From: Bacteroidota bacterium
GTDB lineage: Bacteria > Bacteroidota > Bacteroidia > Bacteroidales > GCA-2748055
NCBI GenBank assembly: GCA_024244665.1
Contig: JAAEOI010000708.1
Span: 1 to 7,978, forward strand
Length of the DNA stretch: 7,978 nt
Reading direction: 5' to 3'
Position numbers and translations under genes: made by a program. Positions 1 through 6,966 of this stretch are shown in pieces (positions within the stretch are counted from its first letter, which is position 1; each line of letters starts with the position of its first letter). The notes beneath the pieces were generated by a model. That model did no database searches and was not told the origin of the DNA. It saw nothing but the letters and a program-made list of their open reading frames with translations.

Positions 1-2
1 CA

Positions 3-30
3 TTGGGTACAGATCTGTACTATACTTTTG
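3..30 (+). promoter_or_regulatory. Bacteroidota-type promoter for the GLPGLI / outer-membrane protein unit
   Basis: TACTTTTG at 23-30 is a full match to the Bacteroidota -7 consensus TAnnTTTG. A TTG at 3-5 lies 17 bases upstream and fits the -33 element. Transcription would start a few bases after position 30, leaving a very short A-rich leader before the ATG at 47 with no Shine-Dalgarno sequence, which is normal in this phylum. The match is seen directly; promoter activity is inferred. Confidence 0.6.
7..20. promoter_or_regulatory. Perfect 14-bp palindrome in the promoter spacer, candidate operator
   Basis: GTACAGATCTGTAC equals its own reverse complement over all 14 bases. It sits exactly between the proposed -33 (3-5) and -7 (23-30) elements, where a bound dimeric regulator would block RNA polymerase. 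A 14-bp palindrome is expected about once per 16 kb by chance, so the position carries the argument rather than the palindrome alone. I cannot name the regulator. Confidence 0.4.
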
Positions 31-46
31 AAACAAAAACATCAAC

Positions 47-820
47 ATGAAAAAAGCAATCTTCTTTTACACGCTCCTGATCCTTTGTTCAACGGTAAGT
101 GCCCAGCAGACCAATAATGGATTTCTGCTCTCGGGTTCCGTTATTTATGAGCAGATCGTCAAACTCAATATTCAACTTGACGGAGATGTTGCCCTGATGG
201 CTGGAAATATTCCCAATGAGCAGAAATCTGAAAAAATACTCCATTTCACAGAAAATGAAGCTTTGTTCGAGAACTACAGTGGCAAAGAGGCAGAGGAGGT
301 TTCAATGGCTGATGAATCCGGGGTGATGATCCGAATGTATGAACCCGACAACAAAACTTATATGGATCTGAAAGAGAAAAAGGTGATTGAACAACAGGAT
401 TTTATGTCAAGGGTCTTTTTGATCGAATCGGAGATGGGAGACGAAAAATGGAAACTGACCGGGAGCCAAAAAACCATTCTTGAGTTCGCCTGTCACGAGG
501 CAGTCCTGGATAGCAAAGAGGAGGTGGTTCATGCCTGGTTTACTTCAGAGATCCCTGTGGCAGTCGGGCCGGGTCACTACAACAATCTTCCCGGACTGGT
601 CCTTGCCCTTGAGATGGATGAAGGTGATGTGCTTATTCGGGCTACCGATGTTGAGCTGAAACCTGTGAGCAAAAGTTTGTTGCAGAAGCCAGGCAAGGGT
701 AAAAAAGTCACCCGGGAGGAATTTGAGGCCATTAGGGATGAGAAGTTGAAAGAGATGGGAGTGGAGACCGGGGGAGAAGGAGGTAGCCATGCCACTGTTG
801 TAATTAAGATGCACCAATAG
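47..820 (+). CDS. GLPGLI family secreted protein
   Basis: This 257-residue protein is exported. It has a signal peptide with a lysine start (MKK), a hydrophobic core to about residue 16 and a likely cleavage after SAQ near residue 20. The family hallmark is at residues 180-185 (NLPGLV), preceded by AWFTSEIP at 163-170 and a GPG at 174-176, the usual order in GLPGLI proteins, whose signature is GLPGLI. An early YEQ segment (34-36) and a cysteine in FACHEA (147-152) also fit the family. Length is typical. The region after residue 205 is rich in lysine and glutamate and looks like a flexible or helical tail. The family is found in Bacteroidota, is predicted periplasmic or surface-exposed, and has no established biochemical function. 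The gene ends three bases before the outer-membrane protein gene, so the two are almost certainly co-transcribed from the promoter at 3-30. The ATG at 47 is chosen because the signal peptide begins there. Confidence 0.88.
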   Translation: MKKAIFFYTLLILCSTVSAQQTNNGFLLSGSVIYEQIVKLNIQLDGDVALMAGNIPNEQKSEKILHFTENEALFENYSGKEAEEVSMADESGVMIRMYEPDNKTYMDLKEKKVIEQQDFMSRVFLIESEMGDEKWKLTGSQKTILEFACHEAVLDSKEEVVHAWFTSEIPVAVGPGHYNNLPGLVLALEMDEGDVLIRATDVELKPVSKSLLQKPGKGKKVTREEFEAIRDEKLKEMGVETGGEGGSHATVVIKMHQ

Positions 821-823
821 ACG

Positions 824-3592
824 ATGAGAACAAGAGCCCTTTTCCTGAGCCTGGTGGTTTTGACATTGGTTTTCCCCGGGTACGGTCAGTCTTCCTCCCT
901 GAAAGGAAAGCTGTATGATGATAAGGTAATGCCCCTGGCTTCGGGTACGGTTGTTTTACTCAACCCTGCCGATTCGACCATGGAGTTTTTTGGGATCACC
1001 AATGGCCTGGGAGAGTTTGAGATCAGGAACATTAAGGCCGGCAGCTACCTGCTGCAGGCCTCCTTCATAGGCTTCCGGGCATTCTACAGTCCGCTGGCCA
1101 TCCCCAGGGCTGAGGGTCCGGATGTGGGCGATATTGTGATGCAACCCCTTCCTCTCCACCTGGTGGGAGCTGAGGTGGTTGGAGAGGCAGTTCCACTTCA
1201 GATAATAGGGGATACAGTGGTTTACAATGCATCGGCCTTCAGGACCCGGCCCGATGCCATGACCGAGGATCTTCTGAGAAAGCTACCCGGGGTGGAGGTC
1301 GATCGGGCGGGAAACATAAAGGCGCTGGGGGAGGATGTGGAAACCCTCTATGTGGATGGGAAGGAATTCTTTGGCAGCGATCCCACAGTGGCAACCAGGA
1401 ATATTCCGGCCGACGCCATCGACCGGGTAAAGGTTTATGATAAAAAGTCGGATGATGCTGAGTTTACAGGAATCGATGACGGAACCCGGCAGAAGACTGT
1501 AAATCTTGAGCTGAAGGAGGATACGAAGAGAGGGGTTTTCGGTGATGTGCTGGGTGGATACGGAACCGGCAACCGTTATAAGGCGGGTGCAAAGGTCTAC
1601 CGGTTTACCGACCGGGTGCAGATGGCCGGACTGGGAATGTTGAACAATGTGAACGAGTATGGCTTTTCATTCAGTGATTACCTCGATTTTAAGGGTGGCA
1701 TCTCAGCCATGAGCGGAGGGCATGGATCGGCCAGGATCAATCTTGGTGCAGGCAACAGCCTGCCTGTTAATTTCGGACAGCCTGTCGACGGACTGGTCAC
1801 TTCGGGTGCAGGGGGACTCAATTTCTCCTATTCCACCAGTAAGCACAACCGGACCTATATCAGTTATCTGGTCGATGGAAGCGATAAAGCCATGGAGCAG
1901 TCCACCTATACCGAGCGCTTTACCGATCAGGGCTCGTTTACCACTACCGATGAATCGGATCGCAGTACAAGAGATATGGCGCACAGGATCAATTTTGGAT
2001 TAAGAAGACGCCTGGATTCCATCCACAACTTTATCCTCAGTGGGGATGTGGGAGTGATGTACAACCACATGGAGGATATCACGGAAACCCGTAATATGGA
2101 AGGTGAGGATCTGGTAAACAACCTTTTAAGTAATAAGGCTGAAAAATCTGACAGGCTTAGCGGAAATCTGAAAGGGAGCTATTTTCGTATTTTAGGAAAA
2201 AACCGGTCGGTATTCAAAGCCTCAGCTGCAGGGGGATATTCCAGGGGCATGGAGGGTATTCGCATCAATAACCAGAAACTATATCCCACAGACCCTGGTG
2301 CTGAAGAAGTGAGCCAGTTCCAGGATAACCGGTCCGATCTGATAAACCTCTCCACGGTCTTATCCTATACCCAGCGGATCAGCAAAGGGTTTTATGTGGT
2401 TCCCACGTTCTCTCTGGGAGGCACCAGGGAGCACCTGGACCGTGTGCACGGACTGCCCGGGAGTAGAATGGAGCCTACAGATTCGATCAGTCCCGCCTTT
2501 GATAAGGTATACAGGTGGATGAGGCCCGGCATAAGCCTCAAATGGAATTCGGAAAAGTCGCAACTATCTGCCGGGGTCCGGACTGAGATAGGTTTGATGG
2601 AAACAAGCCTTGATGGTCATCCATATCCAGACTCAGAAATCCTCTATTTGCTACCCAGCCTTTCATGGGACTATAGCCCGAAATCGGGCAGGAAGATCAA
2701 CCTGAATTACGCGAGCTCTGTGGGTACACCTACAGTAAGCCAGTTGTTACCCGTGGCGAATACCCTTAATCCCCTGACCATTTTCCGCGGAAATCCGGAA
2801 CTGACTCCTGAATTCAGCCATAACGTAAGTTCTCATTGGCTGATCTTCGACCAGTTTTCCTTCACCTCCCTGATGATGTCCCTGAGTGGAGGCTATACCC
2901 GCAATAAGATCAACTGGTCCTCCACAGTTACTGAGAACCTGGTTCAGATCAACACCCTAACCAATGTGGATTGGGATTACAGGGCTCGATTCAACCTCGA
3001 TTTCTCCACCCCCATACGTAAGTTGGGGATCAAAATCAATCTGGATGCTGAAGAAAGCTGGAACCGCGGCATTAGTCTGGTGAACGGCGTCCCCAACAAC
3101 TATAACACCATGATCCAGAACTACTCATTCAGTGCCGATAACCGAAAGAAGAGGAGATGGGATGTTGAATCAGGAATCGGTGTAACTCTGACTAATACCA
3201 GCTATGATATCCAGGAATCTCTGAACAGTCGCTACTTCGACATTTCATGGTTTACCGATATTGATTACACCCCCTCCGAAAGGTGGAACATCCTTTTTAC
3301 CGCCGATTTTACCACTTACTCTGACCTTGGATTTGATGAATCAATCCAGGTTCCCCTGCTCAGGTCAGAAGTGAGTTTCTACTTCCTGGCCCACTACAGG
3401 GGTGTTCTCACTCTGAAGGTTCATGATCTGCTGGACCGGAACCAGAATGTGCAGCGTCTTAGTGAACTCAACTACCTTCGCGAGAGCCGTTCCAACACCA
3501 TCGGTCGGTATGTAATGCTCACCTTCAAATACAGGTTGAATAAATTTGCCAGAGAAGGAGGCTTGAAGGTGGATGTATCCGGAAGGAGGTAG
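824..3592 (+). CDS. TonB-receptor-like outer-membrane beta-barrel protein with carboxypeptidase-regulatory-like domain
   Basis: This 922-residue protein starts with a signal peptide (about 1-21, cleavage near GYGQ). Residues 24-105 resemble a carboxypeptidase-regulatory-like beta-sandwich, with LKGKLYDD, NGLGEFEIRNIKAGSY and ASFIGF. Residues 115-230 form a plug-like domain with DTVVYNASAFR, EDLLRKLPGVEVD, LYVDGKEFFG (175-184) and IDRVKVYDKKSDD. The remainder is a long beta-barrel region of alternating aromatic and polar residues ending in a strand-like GRYVMLTFKYRLNKF and a short polar tail. This is the layout of Bacteroidota outer-membrane beta-barrel family 3 proteins, relatives of TonB-dependent receptors. 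I see no clear TonB box and no SusD partner, so glycan uptake through a SusCD pair is not supported and the cargo is unknown. No Shine-Dalgarno sequence precedes the ATG; only three bases separate it from the upstream stop, so translation is probably coupled to the GLPGLI gene. The stop codon lies in the first unit of a 14-bp tandem repeat. Confidence 0.88.
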   Translation: MRTRALFLSLVVLTLVFPGYGQSSSLKGKLYDDKVMPLASGTVVLLNPADSTMEFFGITNGLGEFEIRNIKAGSYLLQASFIGFRAFYSPLAIPRAEGPDVGDIVMQPLPLHLVGAEVVGEAVPLQIIGDTVVYNASAFRTRPDAMTEDLLRKLPGVEVDRAGNIKALGEDVETLYVDGKEFFGSDPTVATRNIPADAIDRVKVYDKKSDDAEFTGIDDGTRQKTVNLELKEDTKRGVFGDVLGGYGTGNRYKAGAKVYRFTDRVQMAGLGMLNNVNEYGFSFSDYLDFKGGISAMSGGHGSARINLGAGNSLPVNFGQPVDGLVTSGAGGLNFSYSTSKHNRTYISYLVDGSDKAMEQSTYTERFTDQGSFTTTDESDRSTRDMAHRINFGLRRRLDSIHNFILSGDVGVMYNHMEDITETRNMEGEDLVNNLLSNKAEKSDRLSGNLKGSYFRILGKNRSVFKASAAGGYSRGMEGIRINNQKLYPTDPGAEEVSQFQDNRSDLINLSTVLSYTQRISKGFYVVPTFSLGGTREHLDRVHGLPGSRMEPTDSISPAFDKVYRWMRPGISLKWNSEKSQLSAGVRTEIGLMETSLDGHPYPDSEILYLLPSLSWDYSPKSGRKINLNYASSVGTPTVSQLLPVANTLNPLTIFRGNPELTPEFSHNVSSHWLIFDQFSFTSLMMSLSGGYTRNKINWSSTVTENLVQINTLTNVDWDYRARFNLDFSTPIRKLGIKINLDAEESWNRGISLVNGVPNNYNTMIQNYSFSADNRKKRRWDVESGIGVTLTNTSYDIQESLNSRYFDISWFTDIDYTPSERWNILFTADFTTYSDLGFDESIQVPLLRSEVSFYFLAHYRGVLTLKVHDLLDRNQNVQRLSELNYLRESRSNTIGRYVMLTFKYRLNKFAREGGLKVDVSGRR

Positions 3593-3621
3593 CCTGTAGG
3601 AGGTAGCCTGTAGGAGGTAGC
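3585..3621. repeat. 14-bp tandem repeat, about 2.6 copies, between convergent genes
   Basis: The unit GGAGGTAGCCTGTA occurs at 3585-3598 and 3599-3612, followed by a partial copy at 3613-3621, all without mismatches. The first copy includes the TAG stop of the outer-membrane gene (3590-3592). The array fills nearly all of the 38-bp gap to the end of the minus-strand fusion gene. Perfect identity points to recent slippage duplication. Gain or loss of a unit would not change the outer-membrane protein, because its stop is in the first unit. Confidence 0.9.
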
Positions 3622-3638
3622 ATAGATTGATTACAGGC
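3606..3638. terminator. Weak inverted repeat between convergent genes, possible shared terminator
   Basis: GCCTGTA (3606-3612) pairs with TACAGGC (3632-3638), giving a 7-bp stem with a 19-base loop that spans the stop codon of the minus-strand fusion gene. No T-run follows on either strand and the loop is long, so intrinsic termination is doubtful. It is the only candidate I can see in this convergent gap. Confidence 0.22.
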
Positions 3639-6600
3639 GTCCATTATACCCGCAAAGCTCCTCAATATGTTTTGCTGATCCGTCCCTTAGCCATCCATCC
3701 AGTTCGGAGACCTCTTTCAGTTGCTGACCGCGCATGCGGGACACCGACAGGTAGCTGCAATCCAGGTCCGGGAGGGCGGTCATATCACCCCACAGTTTTT
3801 CAAACTGGGCCACCGGGAAGATATCTTCCTGACCCTTACCCCACCGTTTTTTCACATCCTTAATAGTCATATATGTGGGCATCAGGTGTGACATTCTGCG
3901 TACGGCGGTTTTGACCACCCCTGGATCTGACAAATCCTTGCGGGTCAATTTGAAGACATCAAGAATCTTTTGAACATCGAGCCAGAAAGTGCCTGTATTG
4001 TAATAGCTTAATTCAAATTCGATTTTTTCATCAGGCAGGGCCAGTCCTTCGACAATACGGATCCTTCCATCCACCCTGGCAAGTCCGCCCCCGCGATCAT
4101 TCAATCTGCGGGTAATCACCTCGGCTGTTACACCCCCCTCATTGGACAGGTGCAGACCAAATATGGCAGGGTCTGCATTGGCCCCCAGAGTATCGATATT
4201 GTGGACAAGCAGGTGTTCCACGCCAGGATTCTCCCTGAGCAGCCTGTCAAGAGTTCCGTTCATCATCATGTTTGGAATCTCATACCAGTGTCCCACCGGG
4301 TGAACACACTGGTGCGGTAGGTTGTCCATGTAGTCTTCTCCTTCACCAGTCTCCATTGCCCAGTTAATGAGAGCTTTGTGTAGGCTGTTGCGTACCTTTT
4401 GTTCCTGGATGTCAAGGATCTGTTGCGGGAGAACTTCCCAAAGGTATCTTAGTTCCCTTTCTGTTGGAATGAGCCGGAGTCCGATCGAGCGTCCGGGCGA
4501 CAGGTAGAGAGAGCCATTGTGCCCGAAAGAATCGAAATTGTCTAAAAAATCCCGGATGGCATCGTGGGTCAGGAAGCTGGTTGTCAGAACATGAGGAATC
4601 TCATGACCACACTGATCTGCAATCTTTCGGTTTTTAGCCAGGTGCAACTCTATGAAACTTCGGTGTTTACCGGCAAAACGAACAAAGGGATGGAGCGATT
4701 TTACTACGCCGGCACCGTGGGTCCACCTGCTGCCGGCACCCCCAGCCAGGGAAACTATGGCCAGTTTTCCTTCTTTCAGGGCCTCCAGGCCAGCTTCTTC
4801 ATAGGAGGCGAGCATCCTGTCATCAGTAGTGGTAATCTCTTCAGGACTTACATCTTCGATGATACTGCTGATGGGAAGCCGGTTCTGCGAAAGTCCAATT
4901 CTGCCCGATTTATAATTTGCCTTAATCTGCTGGTGCATTTCTGCATCAAAGCCAAATGAATCAAGTAGCTCTGAGAGTGACTGTTCCCCTTGATCCTCCT
5001 GTTCAACCCGGGGTATCAAGCGTTCGTACAGTCCGGATGCCAGGTGACGGTATTTTGTTCCCGATTTGGATTGCTGGCCCAGGTGCTGTAACTCGGTCCG
5101 CTGCCCCTGCGTCAGGGCATTGATATCCCTTTTTAAAAGGGAAGGAGATTTCAGGATGTAGTACCACTGCGACATCAAAGCATCCCTCCCGCGTAAAAGT
5201 GAGGAAACGGAACCCAGCTCATTGATACTGAATTCATAAACTACCGGGTCCATCGCAAAGGGGACCGCTTTCTCAAAGACTTTTTTTGTTTCTTTCAGAA
5301 TTTCCAGCAGCCACTTCTGGGCCTTTTTCTTTACAGAGGGTTCAAAAATAAAGCCCATGCCTCCTCCCGAGGTGCCGCCCATCATCCAGAATCCCCAAAA
5401 GTCTGGTCCAAACTCATCTTTCACATGATCGATAAGTGATTCCGTATAGATGTTCGTGGTCCATGGAATGATGGTTCGGATGGGTCCCATGAAGTTCTGG
5501 TGGGTGAAGCTTCCGATGGAGCGGATATCACCCTCTTTTAGTTTATCCACCACATGATCGAAGAAATGTATCGCTTCACCCCTTGCTTTCCATTCAGCTT
5601 CAGAGCGCAAGAGGTACTTTTCGGTCACCATTTCAAGGATAGGGCCAACATCTGAGGCCATTCCACCATGTACCATTACCAGTGAGTCCTGGAGTTTTTT
5701 CCTTGTTAACTCCCCCACATCTTCCCTGTCAAGGATGGTATGATCCGGCAGCAACCTTCCCATGCTTTTCCCATGTTCAGGATCTCCCTCGTTGGCTTTG
5801 ACACCTTTAATCAGTTTGATTCCTGGCCATATGCCTCCCGAATCCTGCCATCCTCCACCCGATCCACCCAGCCACTCGCCCAGAATTGCGCGTGCAGCCA
5901 CTAGTCGCCTGTCCTCCTCTGTAAGAGCCCCTGTCAATGATTTTGCCTGTCCTGTAGCCCGCATCAGAAGTGCAATCATGGATGCAAGCAGATTGGTGGA
6001 TACAGCCAGCCGGGATCCCTTTGGGATATTGTTCACATGGCTCACCAGTTCAAATCCCATGCCGGGTCCTACCATCCGGTCCAGCAGGTCAGAAAGGGGT
6101 AATCCGGCACCCTCCATCCCCGGAGGGATAATGCCTCCGGCAATCAATGCAGCTTTAAGAAGCCCCAGGTAATCCTTTGCGAAATCGAAAACCACATCAA
6201 GGTTGGCAATATCTGTGCTTGCGCCCAGATCGATGCTTGTCAGCCGTACCAGGGGTTGGTCAATTACCCTGAAGTAGGTGCGGATGGGAGGTTCAGGAGC
6301 GCTGGATTTGCCTTCCTGGAAAACCTCAAGGTCAACAGAGATATTAAGTACCTTGGCTCCTTCCGGATAATCCATTCCAAGGAAGAATATATCACTCCAG
6401 CCGCTGTGGGTGATGTCCATCCTGACCGGAGTGGACTCCTGGAGAATGGGGAATAGACCGGTCTTCGGATCCGGATTAATCAGCTCTTTTCTGACCTTGA
6501 GTGGCTGGTCATTGGGGTGCCCACACCTGAACATCCACTGGTTCCCCAGCGTATTTCGAACACTGTACCTTACCTGGTTGGCCAGCGTCTGGAATGCCAG

Positions 6601-6966
6601 GCTGTGGTATGCTTCAGAGAGTCCGCTCGATATCCCTTCGTTGGGACCATGCTGATCCTGTATTCTGTTGAATAGGTCTATGGCCTGTTCAAACCGGCGC
6701 TTTAACATGTGTTCATGCGCTTCGAAGGGAATGAGGCCATTTCGGCTGACCTCTTTGTGCATTGAAATGTGAAACCTGTGGATTCCATAAAGAAAGAAGA
6801 GCGCTCTGACCCTGTGGTAAAGGTTATCACTCTCCCTTCTGAATTCTTCCAGCTGTTCACATTCCGCAAGGAGCTCCGCCATGGAGGCGGATTGACAGAC
6901 CTTATCAAGGGATTGATCTTTTGTTTCAGGCAAATCGGAGACAATGATTTCGATCAGTTTTCCCAT
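3631..6966 (-). CDS. Bifunctional GHMP (fucokinase-like) sugar kinase / UDPGP-type nucleotidyltransferase fusion
   Basis: The protein has 1111 residues, no signal peptide and no membrane segment, so it is cytosolic. Residues 1-178 are mostly helical and unassigned. Residues 179-590 resemble the fucokinase-type GHMP kinase: PVRMDITHSGWSD (180-192) aligns with the entry motif PVRxDxxGGWSD, GGSGGGWQDSGG (367-378) matches the fucokinase GGGWQDxxGG segment, and GGTSGGGMGF (530-539) matches the C-terminal glycine motif. The phosphate loop is altered: IPKGSRLAVST (314-324) replaces the usual PxGSGLGxSS. About 590-725 is a charged linker. Residues 725-1000 look like a UDPGP-family uridylyltransferase: LAGGAGSRW...K (740-756), TTSFLTHD (795-802), HPVGHW (889-894) and VHNIDTLGANADP (921-933). 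Residues 1000-1111 form a C-terminal extension. The likely chemistry is sugar to sugar-1-phosphate to NDP-sugar, as in Fkp, but with the kinase first; the substrate is not predictable. The ATG overlaps the upstream TAA (TAATG), so translation is coupled to the GalU-like gene. GGGG five bases before the ATG may serve as a weak ribosome site. Confidence 0.8.
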   Translation of the reverse strand: MGKLIEIIVSDLPETKDQSLDKVCQSASMAELLAECEQLEEFRRESDNLYHRVRALFFLYGIHRFHISMHKEVSRNGLIPFEAHEHMLKRRFEQAIDLFNRIQDQHGPNEGISSGLSEAYHSLAFQTLANQVRYSVRNTLGNQWMFRCGHPNDQPLKVRKELINPDPKTGLFPILQESTPVRMDITHSGWSDIFFLGMDYPEGAKVLNISVDLEVFQEGKSSAPEPPIRTYFRVIDQPLVRLTSIDLGASTDIANLDVVFDFAKDYLGLLKAALIAGGIIPPGMEGAGLPLSDLLDRMVGPGMGFELVSHVNNIPKGSRLAVSTNLLASMIALLMRATGQAKSLTGALTEEDRRLVAARAILGEWLGGSGGGWQDSGGIWPGIKLIKGVKANEGDPEHGKSMGRLLPDHTILDREDVGELTRKKLQDSLVMVHGGMASDVGPILEMVTEKYLLRSEAEWKARGEAIHFFDHVVDKLKEGDIRSIGSFTHQNFMGPIRTIIPWTTNIYTESLIDHVKDEFGPDFWGFWMMGGTSGGGMGFIFEPSVKKKAQKWLLEILKETKKVFEKAVPFAMDPVVYEFSINELGSVSSLLRGRDALMSQWYYILKSPSLLKRDINALTQGQRTELQHLGQQSKSGTKYRHLASGLYERLIPRVEQEDQGEQSLSELLDSFGFDAEMHQQIKANYKSGRIGLSQNRLPISSIIEDVSPEEITTTDDRMLASYEEAGLEALKEGKLAIVSLAGGAGSRWTHGAGVVKSLHPFVRFAGKHRSFIELHLAKNRKIADQCGHEIPHVLTTSFLTHDAIRDFLDNFDSFGHNGSLYLSPGRSIGLRLIPTERELRYLWEVLPQQILDIQEQKVRNSLHKALINWAMETGEGEDYMDNLPHQCVHPVGHWYEIPNMMMNGTLDRLLRENPGVEHLLVHNIDTLGANADPAIFGLHLSNEGGVTAEVITRRLNDRGGGLARVDGRIRIVEGLALPDEKIEFELSYYNTGTFWLDVQKILDVFKLTRKDLSDPGVVKTAVRRMSHLMPTYMTIKDVKKRWGKGQEDIFPVAQFEKLWGDMTALPDLDCSYLSVSRMRGQQLKEVSELDGWLRDGSAKHIEELCGYNGRL

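Noticed and set aside
824..3592. Calling the outer-membrane protein a SusC glycan importer
   Set aside because: No SusD-like lipoprotein or glycan-degrading enzyme is adjacent and the barrel resembles the family 3 type, so the SusC role is not supported.
3627..3863. Small plus-strand open frame just after the outer-membrane gene
   Set aside because: It overlaps the C-terminal codons of the fusion gene in antisense. The GGAGG of the repeat before it looks like a ribosome site but belongs to the tandem array, and the predicted peptide is low-complexity.
4564..4959. Plus-strand open frame of 131 codons opposite the UDPGP-type domain
   Set aside because: It lies opposite the nucleotidyltransferase signature (LAGGAGSRW), which is clearly the coding strand; no promoter or family support.
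5762..6172. Plus-strand open frame of 136 codons opposite the fusion gene
   Set aside because: It is antisense to the conserved GHMP motif region, is rich in proline, serine and arginine, and has no recognisable domain, so it is a shadow of the real gene.
3631..6966. Calling the fusion gene fkp
   Set aside because: Domain order is reversed and the nucleotidyltransferase half resembles UDPGP rather than GDP-fucose pyrophosphorylase, so the symbol would imply an unsupported function.
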